64,000 nt of DNA, taken from Polychytrium aggregatum (Eukaryota > Chytridiomycota > Chytridiomycetes > Polychytriales). The position numbers and the translations under genes are program-made. A model generated the notes under the pieces. That model did no database searches, was not told the origin of the DNA, and saw only the letters and a program-made list of their open reading frames with translations. Location of the stretch: positions 27,037-91,036 of the forward strand of contig NW_026516358.1 in NCBI RefSeq assembly GCF_025602895.1, given 5' to 3'. Of the stretch, positions 1 through 13,600 are shown in pieces. Position 1 is the stretch's first letter. Every line of letters begins with the position of its first letter.

Positions 1-3000
1 CTGCTTGATTGGCTTCAAACTCCCGATTGGTCTGAAGACAAAGAATGGTGATGTAGGCCCATACTTCGCTATCCCTATTGTTCAGCACGTTGGCTTCCTG
101 GAGTTTGATTGATGAAACATGGATACAGCTGAGTATCGGGAGGGAGATGGTACTGGTACAGATGAAGCCGCCTCATAACGCGCAAGCTGGTTCAGCCTCT
201 CAAACTAGAGCATGCTTTCGTGGTCGTGATGAGGGGTAGGCCGGGAATCCTTACAGCGAGAGAATCCTCGGCTTCTGCATACTCGCTCAGCGCTAAGCAC
301 GCCTTGCCGACTCCCAACCATCCGTTACTTGTGGGCTCGAGCTCACATGATTTGATATATATCGCCTTGGCCAAATTGGCCGAGTGCGTGTCCTGTGTTT
401 TGAATCCAAGAGCATCCTGACTCTCGGATATCTCGCCAAGAAGGCATCTGATGCTGTCTGACGGAACAAAACCAGCTTTACGCAGGTACAAATGGCCGAG
501 ACGCAGGTAGATCAGGGCCAGGTTGTGCGGGGGCTTCGGAAGCGATATGACTGTTTCGTAGGATGACAGAGCATCGTCCCAGTTCTGTTGGATATATTGG
601 AGGTGTCCTAGTTGTGGGGTGAAAAGGCCGGGATTGTGAGGCTGTGACCATTGAATCGGCGGCCACCCTCGCACACTCCCGCCCACACTGGCTCGATGAA
701 GGACCTTCGGCCATATTGCTTGTATCGCTCAAGTCATACCAAGTGCTGCCCAGGCATCCGGGCTATCTTGCTTCACATCTATGGCGTCCTGGACATGCTT
801 TTCGGCCACCTTGAAGTTGCTGCGCTGAACTTCGAGCTGACTCAGAAGCAGATAAGGTCGAACCTGCGGACCGTTTTTCAGCATCTCCTGTGATAGTGCT
901 CTCTCGACCAGCTGACCGGCATGACATTGGACCAAAAACTCGGCCGACAGCATAAATATCGATATATCGTTGCTTGAGCTTGATTCGCTGTGCAACTTTT
1001 CGGCATCGGCCAGATACTTCTCTGACTCGAGTTCCTCTCCTATGATGTCATAGAAGAGGCCCTTTTCCAGCATAGATGTTCAAATATGAGCGGACGGTCG
1101 CATTTTGCAGCTAGCTCGACGACTGCAGCAGACCAAGTTGCTGTAATGATCACGACAAACCCACCATCGCTGTTAATCCCAGCACATATTTGGGCTGAAT
1201 TTCCGTGACGCGGTTGAAAAACACCCGTGCTTCTTCGTAGCGCTCGTTCACGCAACAGAGAGATCCATAGCCTAGTAGACTGGAATAAATATCCGGTGTG
1301 AGCTCGGGAAACATTCAGCATATCCATGACCTAGGATTAATACAAGCATTCATGAATCACTTGATGATGAGCTAGCCAACCTTGGAATGTGTTTTTGATT
1401 TCTCTGAAGGATTTCTTTGAAGCACTCCTCGCCTTTTGAGGGCAGGCCAGTACGGACACAAAAGCAGCCGTAATCAAACCTGCACATCGAATGACATGCA
1501 CATCGAATGACACGCACATCGAATGACACGCACACCCCCAGACGTGCATTGTGTTGATAGTCAGTCAGTCGGAATATTTCGAATGCTTTCTGAAGTGGAT
1601 TTGACTCGCACACCTCGCACGGACTGACTCAAAATGTATCGCATCCCATCGTATCGCATCCTATCGTATCGCCTTTACCATGCTTGCATACTCTCTTCGT
1701 ATTTAGAGACACGCTCTTGATGATAGAGGGCTGCGACATGGAGGTTTCTTTCGGTTTCTTCGCGATCGGCAAACGATTTGAGAGAATTGAAGTCGGCAGT
1801 GCGGCTGATGGTTGGATCTTCTGCAAGTGCAACCCTGTTCTTAAACATCTGAATATTGCTGCTATATTAGAATTGGTCAAGATGGCTGTCAGGCGCAGCA
1901 CATTGCCTCCGCTTACTTGGGCTGTTGAAATGTGCATTTGGTCGTTTAAATAGACGTATATCTCGCTCAAGAAACACTGAAGCTCCGCCTTTGTGGAGAA
2001 TGGCGATTTCTTTTGGAATTGCTATAGGCGAATGATCGAGCTCGTTGGAAACGCGGCTGAATACTGTTGTCGAGTCCTCGGTGATGTGAGCCCTCCATAG
2101 CACTTACCTCGCGAACCACCTCAACGACGGCTGCTTTGAGGCGCTCCTTGAAACTAAAATACACGCCACTTCTGTTCAGATGAAACATGAACTTGCGGCG
2201 GCGCTGGAATTGAGAGAAATGGCGGACTTGATCAGTGCCGTCGGTGAGCTCTGGAGCTGCATCCAGAAACCATGCTACTTACCTGCTGTGTATCGTCAGC
2301 CGTCACTGCAGCCGCAAATTCGCCATCCTTGGCAAACTCCCTTTGGTACTCCTGAACCAAAATTCGCACAATATCTTGGATCTGCTCCCGATACTCCTGG
2401 TTGGCCTTGACAGATCGTCGCTGATAGAGCATATGGGATGGAATTATGCGCCTTGGTATGAAATCGCTTACAGACTTTGTAATCTGTAATGGCCGTATGG
2501 GAAGGTCACTGTTGTTAGCACCACAATGTCGCGTTCTGAACTCGGTATGACCTCTCAGACAGCTTTGTTCATGTTTGATACCCCACCATCAATATAGCAA
2601 TGCTCTACAGGTATCTCTCCTCAAACTATGACTGCAGACCCCATACATACCGGCTGGAGCTTTTTCTTGTTTAGCAATGGCTTTTCGAGCAAGAGTTCCA
2701 AGTAAATTGATGTCCCCAGTGATTTATATATGTTTCCGCCTAATGTATAAACATTGATTGTTAATTTGATTCCTGCATAGCTTGCTGCATATCTTGACGG
2801 TTTATGCAGCATATTGTTACCATCATCCTTGTTTCCCTTGCTTTTCTTTCCATCGGCACTAGTTGGATTCCCGGTAGTAAGACCTTCAGCTGTTGAAGGA
2901 GGCTCAAACATCTCCATCGGATAGCGACCTGGGACAGCAGTGGCAGAATCAGAGCCCCGAGCAATTGCCAATGCTGCTATGTGAAAGCACCGACCCGCGA

Positions 3001-5181
3001 CGACCTGCTTCGGACCTACAGCGTACCTTTCAAGCCCACAACTCTTGGAAACATAAGGGCACTGCTGTCAACGACTACTTTGCCCCGGTATTTGTTCACG
3101 TACGGGTCTGTCAAATGAGCAAATTTGGGTTGAAGCTCTCGAACAAACTGGACATTGACGAAATAGCCGATTAGCTTCTCCACTACCGATACTGAGCTCA
3201 AGTTGGTTTTTACATTCAATCTCAGTTTGTCTCGTGATCCTGGTAACCACGTACCTCGATCTCGATCGGACGCTTTGCCAGTGCCCACTCGCGGAGACGG
3301 ACGACCGCGGTCGGTGGAAGCCAGATATAGTGACTTGTATGCCAAAGCACTTTTTTCGTGTTGATGTTGGATGGATCTGCCCCGGTCTTTTCAACCTTTT
3401 CTGCTGGTGGAAGCTCCGAGAGGGTTGCTCCATTGTGGCCAAGACTACTGGCCGAGTTTTTGGGCTTAGGAATGTAAATTGGCTGCGGCTGGATCGCGTT
3501 TGCCTCCGCTAGATCATTCAGAAGACAATATTATGAAAGGCAGAAAATAGCACAGTGAGTCAATATCGCTCGGCAGCTTGTCTGAATCTACCACAGAGGG
3601 AGAATACAACACCGATTCAACTAGACGCAAACTGATGCTCTCGTCAGCTGCAACTGGCAACGAACATCTTTTGTACTTTGGAATAGCACTCTGTAATACA
3701 TGTGCTCCGCCGAAGCTCTCTTACGAAATGGCCAGCATACCTGTGGAGCTTGCATCCGAAACGGTCAATGTGCCTCCGCCTACGTTGATGAGACGCTCTG
3801 GAGAGCTTTCTGCCGGGACGACAAAGTTGAGAGAGTACTGAAAAATGTCTTTGAGCCCCCGTGTATTGCACAGCAGGTTGGTTAGACTCTGTTTGTATGC
3901 GGATCGGTCCGTCCTTCTCGGTAGCTTGCGCGCACATAAAATGATAACTGAGTCTGCGACTCCTCCCTCGTCGCTAGACCAGAGTATTTTATCATGTTGG
4001 CGTCCCTTTCGCGTGCATTCTGCACTCACTGGAGTTTAGATCTTTCTCCGATCCTTCTTTGACGTTCCACTCGTCCGGGACGGGCAGCATGTCTTCGATT
4101 TTTAAGCAAATGCAGTTGGACGTATCTTGAATGTCGGGCCGAATCAAATGGTCGTCAAAGGTGATTTCGACTTCGATACGAGGAGAAATGTCCTCTTCCG
4201 GCGACTTTGGGACCGGAAGAAGTTTGGGATTAGCATAGCTGACGGAGAGCGTCTCGGAGACCGATAATGGGGGTGGCTCTGGAGACACGGTTTCCACACT
4301 TGGGTCGCGTGAAATGAAATTGAGGAGTTTGCCCATGAACGACATTTCGGTCACGCCGAGAATGGCGGTTTTCTCCTTGGGAAGCGACTCAATTACTGTC
4401 ACGACGAGCTTCTTGTTGCCGATCGTGTCGATGAAGCTCTGCATATGCAAGGGCCATAGATGTTAAGAACGCAGCTTCCTGGCAATGCTTTCTGTAGCCA
4501 TGCAGCAACACCAACCTCGTCAATATGGAACTTTTGTTCGATCAAGAAAGAATATTCTGGATGAGGATTGTCAATAACCACTTGAGACTGTGAAGGTTTT
4601 GTCCCGTTGCGAGCGTTAGTTTCCAAAGACCATATGATCCCAACATTCTGAATCGGAGACTCCGTTTCGCGCGCAGGCGGTACAAGCGTTCCCTCTCACA
4701 AAACAGCTGCGAGGTCTGCACAACAGGCAGCCATCATGACAATCGGAAAGAACGCACATCTTTGTAATCGAAATCAGCAAACTGGACCCGAACAAAGCTG
4801 TTGACGTGTTCGCCCTTTACTCCCCGGATATTTCTGGCTGAGATCACTCTGATCAGTTCACCGGCGCGTGGTTAAGGATTATCGTGTGCCTCCGTGATCT
4901 TGCCCTGGACATCCACCATCCACCATGCCCAAAGCCCCAGACTTTCGTCGGCGACGTGTGAAAAGGATATCCATCGTGACCTCGCGAGGAGTGCTTGGTG
5001 TGTTATCTGGATCGGCGGTGCCGCTGACTTGGGAAGCAAAAAAAGTCGAAGGTTTTCGCGTCTGCGCCATGGCGAGCTGTGCAGCTTGAGACCCTGCATT
5101 TGCACTCGATGCCGCCGGTCCCGAGCCTTTGGCGGTGCCAGGCTTGGAGGTGGTTGGTGATCTCTTGAGCGACTCGTTCAT
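1..5181 (-). CDS. CFAP70: CFAP70 (TTC18), ciliary C2/TPR protein, 3' end outside window
   Basis: Axonemal protein with an N-terminal C2-like domain and C-terminal TPR repeats, known from the central apparatus of motile cilia. Exons read leftward. The likely start is the ATG at 5181 (MNESLKRSPTTSKPG), followed by a Ser/Pro-rich leader. A C2-like stretch lies near 4745-4865 (RVQFADFDYKDV) and a segment with VVTVIESLPKEKTAILG lies at about 4390. The family-typical RSGVYFSFKERLKAAVVEVVRE lies near 2110-2180 and EIYVYLNDQMHIS near 1930-1970. TPR exons run from about 1300 to 1; LIYLRLGHLYLRK and NGWLGVGKACLALSEY align with the human C-terminus. The frame is still open at base 1 (EANVLNNRDSEVWAY), so roughly the last 30 residues are missing. 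At least ten short introns are implied. Identity is secure from several colinear matches; exon limits are approximate. Confidence 0.85.
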
Positions 5182-5363
5182 CGCTTGGGTGTCGTGAGCA
5201 GATAGCCGAACGCGATGGAATCGCAGGTTGCGCCAGCCATTCGCACTTGCAGTTGAACTCAAACGAAACTTGGCGGTCTCGCATGAAGCAGTTTGACCAA
5301 TCAGTCGGACGTTGGGTTGGAGGAGCGCGCCAAAAGCTGGTTTGCGAGCGAGCCGGAGCGCTC

Positions 5364-5740
5364 CGAAACGGAGCGAAACCCCATGCTTGAGTCAGGGGCC
5401 CAGCGTTGTTCTGGGTCCTGAATGCACACCTGCCCATCGCCCGCCACGACCAAATAGCGTTCTCACAGTGCCTGGAGGCCAAGCTGTCGAGAGGATCGAG
5501 TACATGCACCACACTCACGCATCGAGACAGCAGTGCTTCATGAAACATGATCACGACATGCCTGTCGATCGTCGCCACAGGAGATTGACCAAGTGTATTC
5601 AAGGCCGCACCCCAAAACCAACCAAACCCAAGAGATTGCCAACCTGGACTGGAAACAATCGCACGGCTTGTTTACTGTGGTCTGCGGAAGTTCGGCATGC
5701 CTCAGGCATCTGATGCCAGAAAACAGGGATACCATCCCGT
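5364..5740 (+). mobile_element. Fanzor-tail remnant, lineage B
   Basis: This stretch is nearly identical to 50973-51366 on the other strand. Near 5540-5585 one frame reads NMITTCLSIVATGD, matching the end of the intact Fanzor (NMITVCRSIVETGE at 19625-19665), with stop codons around it. The zinc finger is not recognisable. A distal stretch (about 5615-5720) is not present in the intact element but is shared with the 51-kb copy. At the right edge the sequence breaks down where the 51-kb copy has a clean inverted repeat, and it abuts the 435-bp repeat. It is non-coding debris of a second Fanzor-bearing lineage. Confidence 0.6.
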
Positions 5741-6175
5741 TCCCAAGCTTGGGTAGATGCTGCTGCCTCTGCCGCAACGGCCCCTCTTTGGTTCTGGCTC
5801 TGGTTCTGGTTCTGGCTCTGGCTCTGGCTTCTGAACACGCACACATCTACCCTGTGATCCTGTGTGCCCGAGAGCATTCTCGAGGTCCAGACGCTTTACA
5901 CCCCCGGGTATCAGGCCCATGCATCGCACCCGTGTCCCAGTCCTGAATCGTCGTGGCAACACGAATGTAAGCACGATCCTGAGTGCGAGTTGATCATCGC
6001 TTACGAGTATCGACCGCATATGTTGACAACGGTACTTCATGAAACGATGCGATACACACAAAGGCCAGCCACAATCCCACAGGCCTCGGCTGCGCGACCA
6101 GCAGGGAAGTTGGGTTGGCAACCTTATCGCTGCATAGACTTTCCCTTGGCGAGTGATGGTGCCGTGTTGTGCGAA
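5741..6175 (-). repeat. 435-bp dispersed repeat, copy A
   Basis: Reverse complement of 15573-16008, with essentially no differences that I could see except at the AGCTTGGG edge. It contains a hexanucleotide (CTGGTT/CTGGCT) run at about 5795-5832. That run would read as PEPEPE on the minus strand, where an open frame spans most of the repeat, and the other strand is also largely open. No known protein is recognised. High identity over 10 kb implies recent duplication or mobility. Confidence 0.75.
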
Positions 6176-6498
6176 TGTGGGAATCAGTGAACCAAGAGAA
6201 ACGCAGGTACGATGATCGCCCCCCCCCTCAAAGAGTGAGGTACCCGGGACAAACTCGATTGACATGTGCATATATTCAAGCTTCAGAGAGAAACAGAAGA
6301 AAACATATCGATTGCCTCAAACACTGCGTGACCTGTTCCCTTTGAGAGTGCCGTGGTTTATTCCAGGAACAGCCTTGCCCATTACCAGCAAACAGGCCGC
6401 TCCAGCAAACGCCGGCACAGATATCCCTGCACTCGGCATATACCCCACCAGGAGCGCCGGTTGGATCACGGTTGCAAATTTTGTAACTGTTTCCAGGA
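6176..6498. other. intergenic, no gene seen
   Basis: 323 bases between the 435-bp repeat and the 3' end of the coiled-coil gene. A short C-rich run lies near 6221-6229. I see no coding frame with recognisable homology. It probably holds the 3' untranslated region of the minus-strand gene at 6499. Confidence 0.5.
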
Positions 6499-9400
6499 TC
6501 ACATTCCACGAATGTTCGTTACAACCTGTGCTCCGGACAAGGACATCGCACGAGCCACAGGGGGGTCGCTGACACGGCTCTCGGGCCGACTGAGTGGAGC
6601 AGGACGGCGAGGTTCGTATCCGGAAGTATCATAACTGGTGCCGTCTAACTCATCAACACCGGTAATCGGCCGCTCTGTTGTCGTTGTATAGTTGCTGCTC
6701 TCTCCAAAGCTTAATCCTTCGCCGTAGCTCCTGCTTTGTGGGTTGTTCTTTTCATACTGAGCAGTCAGTGGTTGCTGTACGGTCGTATAGTGTCTTTCCA
6801 TGATGTTGCCGGCCATGCGATTCGATGCCGTCGAATTTCTTCTCTCGACCATGCTAGTTTGCTGTGAGAACGTCGGAGGAGCGTTGCTAGTCGTTTGCAT
6901 AGCTTGAGCAGGCGGCCGGGTGCTGACGCTGCTTCGAAGGACACCCGAAGGACTAGCACTGAGGATCGACGCCACGTCGCGGTCCATCAGCAGCTCAACT
7001 TGACTGCGAAGCCGTTTTGAGAGCTCGTTTACATTACTTTGCAGTCTCTGAAGGTCGCTGTCCTTTTGGCGGTCAATCACGCGGCTGCTCGCCACTTCAT
7101 CCTCCAGTCGGCGGACCTGGTCCAGGAGATTGCCTTGCTTCAAGTTCAAGACGACAATTTCCTGCTCCTTCTGCTGCAAAGCAGTCGAGAGCGTCCCAAT
7201 CTGTCGGTTACAGCTGGCCTCGCTAGCCTGCAGTTCAGATATGCGGGCCTCAAGCCGGAAGCGTTCCGCTGTGAGATCTGTGGCCTCGAGCTTGGTACGT
7301 GAGAGCTCTTCGTTTAGTCCTGTAATCTGCTGGGCCTTGTTGCCGAGCTGGGCCTGGAGGTTTGCCAGATCACTCTCGAGCGACTGCTTGGTGTAGCTTA
7401 GTCGGTCTTGGAGGGCAGCGAGATCTTCTTTATACTTGGACTTGAGACTCTCACGGTCGTATGATTCCTTGGCAAGGGCAGAGTTTGCATTTGCCAGAGA
7501 CGTTGTCAGGTCAGAGAGACGCTTGGATTGCTGCTGAATGTTTTCGTCACGCTGGCGGATAATTTGTCGCAGGTTGCCTTCCACCTCGCGCACCTCGGCG
7601 AGCTGAAGTTGCTGCTCATTCAGGGAACAGGTCAGGTCGGAGACCTTTTCTTGAAAGGCAGCGAGCTTTTCCTTGCTGAGTAGCTTGAACTCAGATATGG
7701 CTTGAGTGTCTCTGTCGATTCGAATCGATAAGTTGTTGATCTGGGCGTCTTTGTCTTGAAGCTCCTGAAGTTTGAGCTGCAAGTCGGCCTTGCATTGGGA
7801 CAGCGCTAGAGACAAATCGTCGCGCTCTTTGCGAAGCTGCTCCTGCACATCCTTGAGCGACTGGATGTCGTGTTCGCAAGCACTTATATGTCCCCGCAGG
7901 TCATTCACAAGGTGTTTGTACTCCGCATTGTCCTGAGTGAGACGCAGGCTTTCGGATTGAAGCTTACGGTATTGTTGATTGAGCGAATCTAGCTCTTCCT
8001 TCTGTGAAGCGACCCTGTTGAGGTTGTCTTGGACATCAAGACGTAGCTTTGCTTCGACGCTCTTGAGATGATCGATATCTTGCATAAAAATTAGCTCTCG
8101 TGCCATCAAGCGCTCGACCTCGCTTGAGTATTTGCGCTGGAGGGCTGTCACGGCCTCGAGGTCACTGCAAAGCTTGCGCTCGCGTAGTGCAGCCTGCTCA
8201 AGCTCATCCAAACACTGCCGCTCGCGCTTGCTCAGGGTCTCGTATTTTCTCTCCAGCTCTTGGAGCTGCATCTTGACATCCCCGAGGGCTTGGCATTCGG
8301 CCGTTTGCTGAGCGAGCTGACCCTTGAGCGCCTTCAGCTCTTCGTCGCGCTGAGAGCAGTAGTGCTCGAGCTGGAGAATATGCACCTGCTGCTTCATTCC
8401 GTTTTCTTTCTCCTTCATCCACTCTCCATCGCGTTCTCGGGACACCTGGATGATTTTCTTGAGGTCACGTTCTCGCTGAGAGAGTTTTTCCTCGAGCTCT
8501 GCTTTGGCACCCTCGAGTTCTTGGTTGAACTTTTCGACTTTGCGGATCCTCATGTCGCTCTCGACAACTTGTTTGGTGACTGTATCGACCCCGGCTTTGA
8601 GCTTGTCATTCAAGCTAGACCAGGCCGCAGACTCCTTGTTGTACTTGGCGACCAGCCCTTGGTACTCGTCATTGAGGTCGGTGAATGCCTTGTTTTTGGC
8701 ACTCAAGGCCCTCGTCAATTGCGTGACTTCGTTGGCGGTCTTGCGCTCCTGATTGCGCAGCTCCAGAAGATGGTTTGTCTGCAGCGACTGCACCTCCGAA
8801 ATGAGTTTGTGGTATTCGCTTTCAAGCTGAAGATGCTTTGCTCGCTCTTCTTCCAGGAGTACAAGGAGAGTTTTGCTGTTCGTGGGGAGCTATGAATCGA
8901 ATTGGGAGTGGATGAGCTATCGGCAGACCGGGCGTGACAAGCACTTGAGCAGACAGCCCCCCCCTCCAGACAACTATTCTCCCCCGGAGCAGCAACTTTG
9001 ACTGCCATAGCCCCTGTCCACGAAGCACCATCTACCTTCGGTTTGGGCTGCAGGTCCCTCGCGGATTTCCCGTACACATCGCTGGAGGTGGTGCGGCGGT
9101 GCGTGCTTGCATCGCGGCTATCGGTATCCCGGCCGGTGAACCTTGGCGTGCGGTCGCGGCTGCTCTCCCGGTCTCGGTCACTGTCCGGATCGAGGGCTCT
9201 TTCCCGCGGCGACTCGAAGCCGGCAGTGCTGCGTTGGGTGCCAGAGGTGTGGTATTCGGGGAACGGGGGCCTTTCCGAGGTATAGTATCTCTTCCTCTCT
9301 TGCTCCAGTCCGCGGCTGTCGACCAAATTGTCTCGGGGAGGATTGGGCATGTCCTCCTCGCCAAACTCCCGGGGCTGGTCGATCCAGACGTCTTTACCTT

Positions 9401-10245
9401 TGGTCTGGCCGTATTTGTCTCGGAGGTCGGAATCGGGCGAGTCCAGACCGACTCCACCCGCTTGGCGATATCTCGGGTCATCTTGATCGGGCAAGCCAGG
9501 CCGTTCGTTGTCTGGGATTTCGGCGAAGCGTTCGCGCTCGTACTGCTTTGAGGCCAGATCCCCCAAGGACGACTTTGACTTGGCCGGGATGCTTCTCTCT
9601 CTGGCTCGGGTATCTTCGCGATCAGGATCTATATTCGCTAGCGAGGCATCGGCCGACTTGGGCTCGGATCGGGCAGCCAACCGGCTGCCTACATTGAGTT
9701 TGTTGCCAATGGGGCTGTTGCGGCCACTTGTTTTGGCTGAATGTGAAACGACACAGAGATTTGGCTGTTAATGACAGTCAAGAGGGAGTGCATCAACCAA
9801 GTTTGAGGTGCCAGCGACCTTAGATCGGGACAAAAATGACAATGGCAATGACAGTGATAGGCGGAGCCGGCAGGGCCATGGTAATGGTCAGATGTGGTTT
9901 GCAAACGAGCTTAGGATGGAGCTGTCTGTTTGGATTCGTCGGCCAACATCAGAGAGCACCCGAACGTGGCGAAAGGGCAGCAGCGCTCAGAAATAGTCGT
10001 ATGAATAGAATACCAGTCTCTCGCCAGGAGGCGGCTTCGTCGAGCCGACCATAGCTCGGAGTGGGTGCGTTTAGTGCCAGACCGGAGAGGGGTTTGGCCG
10101 AGGAGCCGTCTTGACGCAAATCCCGGGGTGTATCGAGGGTTATCGACGGCCGAGACCGAGCATAGAGCTCTCGCTCCCGTTCCAGCTCCCGAAGACGGTC
10201 TTCTCTCGACCGCTTGGGCTGGGTTTCGGCTGAGAGCGGCGGCAT
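6499..10245 (-). CDS. Long coiled-coil protein, CEP135/TSGA10-like (centrosome/basal body candidate)
   Basis: About 1,100 residues in three visible exons. Exon 1 starts at ATG 10245 (MPPLSAETQPKRSREDRL) and ends near 10018 (DEAASWRET, then GTATTC). Exon 2 runs from about 9738 to 9035 and is Arg/Ser/Asp-rich, ending KSARDLQPKPK before a GTAGAT donor. Exon 3 runs from about 8891 (LLVLLEEERAKHLQLESEY) to the TGA at 6499. Residues after the low-complexity head form an almost unbroken heptad coiled coil of about 600 residues (long E/K/Q/L runs, few prolines). A Ser/Thr/Pro-rich tail follows. The layout resembles CEP135/TSGA10-type basal-body proteins and suits an organism with cilia, but coiled-coil likeness alone cannot prove orthology. 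It is divergent from the RhoGAP gene across 422 bases. Confidence 0.5.
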
Positions 10246-10667
10246 TGGTGTCTGATCGATGTGCAGCCCGAGAAAGAGGATATAGATGACGAAAGTGGAT
10301 TCGTGGGCGACCTGGCGATGATGGCGATCGAGAGCTGAGCTACGGCGGGCGATGGCGATCGGGCATCCGACTGAGAAGGGGAGGGGGAATCGGCTGCTCT
10401 TCTGGACAGTGCCGGCCGGCTCGAAGCGACCGAGAACAACAATCCGAGCGTCGATAGAATGCTCTGATTGGGACGGCGGGCACGGGGCCGAGGCCGGACG
10501 ATTGTGCTCGAGGTTGGCTCGGCCTGCCTCAGGTCGATGGAGCGCGCGGGAATCCAGAGTGATTGGCATCATTCAAGGCCGGGAGCAGGTATGTACGGCC
10601 AGGTCCAGCAGCGACATGCCCGCATCCAGTTGGCTCATGTTGCGCCTGTTGGATTTGATCGCCAGCC
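10246..10667. promoter_or_regulatory. divergent intergenic region between coiled-coil gene and RhoGAP gene
   Basis: 422 bases separate the minus-strand ATG at 10245 and the plus-strand ATG at 10668. It must hold both 5' untranslated regions and promoters. No clear TATA box is visible and the stretch is GC-rich, as in housekeeping bidirectional promoters. Overlapping open frames are present but have no recognisable protein. Confidence 0.5.
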
Positions 10668-13600
10668 ATGAAGAAGTTTCTGGGGACCATTAGCTTCTCC
10701 GGCATCGGAGGCCGGAAACGGCCAAGTCCGAGCCGTGGTGTCCTCGAGGCCTCATCTGCAACGGAATCCTCCGGCTCGGCGTATTTTGGGTCGCCTCTGT
10801 CGACGGTGCTGCATACAAGCAGCATCAATCTCAGTATATCGCCTGCTGCTGGCGAAAGCCCAATAACAGCATATGGACCCGTGCCTCCGATAATGACCGA
10901 TTTCGTCAAATTCTTCGAGTCAGGAGCAAGTAGGCCATCCGAATGCAATGACAGTGCGATGAATTCCGTTGAATGGGTTTGTCTGAACCACACCCTGCGT
11001 ACTCGGCTTTTTAGTGGATGCGGGTGACGAGCAGCACTTGGTATACAGCCCTGGGCTGCAGAGGGTTTGGTTGGAGGCGATTCGTATGTTCTCTCGAGTT
11101 TTCATGGTGCTGGCGATTCTTGCGCCAATCCTCTCAAGTCCGCGGCACTCATACTTCCCACCAATACTCTTCGCGTTCTGCCCTCGTGCATTGCCAAGAT
11201 CTGTTTTGCGAGGGTGTATTCCGGACAGCAGGCTCAGCTCGAGTCATTCGCGAGCTCCGAGAGAAAATCAACAGCGGTATGTCGGATTCCTAGTCCCATG
11301 GCGCCGTCGCAAGCAAGGCACAGTATAAGCCAGCGGGAGCACTGAATATGCATCTGCGACCTCAGGATCGGGAATTGGGTTCGCCGAGTTGACAGAAGCA
11401 GATGTTCCTGCTGTCGCCACTCTATTCAAACAGTGGCTTCGTGAGATTCCTGAAGGAATCATTCCGAAGCTACACTTCCACCAATTTGTCGAGGCTGGAG
11501 GTGAGGGCTTGTTGGTCGATCGGATGAAAGCCGGTGTTATAAAGGTCGATTGTCACCGATAGCCTCGGCTTTCGACTGGGATTTCAGCCTCGAAGTGCCA
11601 CACGGGTCCTACGAATAGCCTCTGCTCTCGATATCCACGATGCAGATCGTGTGCCAACGAAACCGTGGCGAGGCCATAACCTTGATGTCGTTCATGTGCA
11701 GAATGCGCTGCGGATCTCGCAGAATGCATCAAGGCTCTGCCGGAAACAAACGCTGCTTCGCTCATGTACTTGCTTGAGTTCCTCGTGTTTGTATCAGCAC
11801 ACGAACATCACAACAAAATGGGGATCGACAACCTCGCAATCGTATTTGGCCCAACGCTATTCCAGTGCCCGAGTTCTCAGGACGATGATCCGCAAGCCTA
11901 TCTTTCCGAAAGTGTTCAAACAACCAAAATCCTCAAGTTTCTTCTGCTTCACTTTGGAGAAATCAAACAAGTATGTCGTCGTGGATATTCCGGTCTCATT
12001 GGGCGCTTTTGTCTCAAAGGGCACCACTAAGGGTGCCGCCCAATAACGATGGAATCGATCGCTCCTTCTGCACACTAGATCATCATCGGTCAATCACGCA
12101 GTTGTAAATTGTCGCAGTCGCAATGCTCTCTTCCATCTCGTGAATTGCTCGATCAAGACCAGTGCCTCGGAAAGCATCCCACGTGAGTCCAGTCATCCCC
12201 CAGCTCTATCCGATTATGGACACGATCCAACGATCAACGATCACGAATTGAACAGAATTTATCGCCCGACATAGGGGAGTCTCTACAAGCTTGCCCGTGT
12301 TCATGGAGTCACTTCTCACTGATCTGAGTGGACAAAGCGTTCAACGAGTCCTCGGCTCCGAAGGTCCGGATATGGGAGAAAATGAACCCAAGGTATCAAC
12401 CACTCGTAATGTCGTCCACGGCACATTTAGTCGCCATTCCAAGCCGGGACCATACAACGTGCACGTTCTGTCTTGGCAAGTGGAGCTGTGTGGAGCTGTG
12501 TGCTCACGAGTGCGCTTTTCTTAGGACCAGCCGATTCATACCCAAGCAAACGCTGTCACCATTTCCGGCTCGCGCGGGAACTCGTGCACTTCTTCCGACC
12601 AGCAGAGAACTTTGGCCTGCAGCGAGCCCCAAACAATGAAAGCGACTGTGGAGGTAGAATGGGATTTGTTTTCGACAAGCATGGTGCCATCGTGTGACCA
12701 AGTAAGAGGATTTACATGTCAACTGGTTGGGTGACGAGCAAACCATTGGTTCCTCTCAAGGTTTCCGTCGGTATCATGTCTGTTCACGAGCCATATGGTC
12801 TGGTCCGATCTGGCGATCAATCCACACAGTAAGTCACATCGTCTCTTTCATTTAACGAACGCGAGACGAAGCTAAGGCCAGCCGATACTCCCAGGATACT
12901 TCAGCCTGCTCAACTATCGAGCTTCACGAATGAGAATCAAGCACCCGAGCGCCTCGAACTTGAGCAAGCTTCGATCTCAAAGGCGGTAGGCACTATTTCG
13001 TTTCGGCCAATGACTCATGGAGCTGGCCAAAGGGATAGGTGGCTCGGGAATGCTTGAGCAGATTCGCAGGTTTGGCGAACAAACTCATCGTCAGATTGTC
13101 GGATCTCTCTCGCTCACTAGAGTCGCCCCAAGCCACCTCGCCGGAAAGCGCCCCCACCACCAGCGAAGGTGATCTCCAACAAAGACCCATCGCTACCTCC
13201 GCCTCCGCCCGCAAGTGCAGTACCGCCTCTCCCGCAGTTCCAGAGACTTGCTCGACCAGAACTTGACGATGGGATTAGACGACCAATATCGGCCTCAGAA
13301 ACGGCTCAGTGCAGATGGGATGCCGAAAGCACTGCTGTCATGGCAGAGTTGCGCAGACCGTCGGCCTCGTCGAGCCCCAGGACCAGGCCAGAGACTCCGA
13401 AAAACGCATGTTTCCCAGATCGCTGCAGTCGGAGCAGCGGGGAGTTGGACAGTTCCGGCAGCGAGTCTTCTCCGATTGAACAATCATATTCATCCACGAA
13501 GCCACAGTCCAAATTACCTGATGCGATCCCTTCAGAACGCATCGTCAATGGATGTCTAAGTCTGGGCAAAGCAGCCTCGCATAGCACTGTAAGATATGCC

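Noticed and set aside
5702-6271. 189-codon minus-strand ORF with PEPEPE run as a gene
   Set aside because: It lies over the dispersed repeat, extends into unrelated flank, and the run is a simple hexanucleotide repeat. No family recognised.
8260-8895. Leucine-rich plus-strand open frame of 211 codons
   Set aside because: Antisense of the coiled-coil exon (Glu/Gln/Lys codons read as Leu/Phe/Val).
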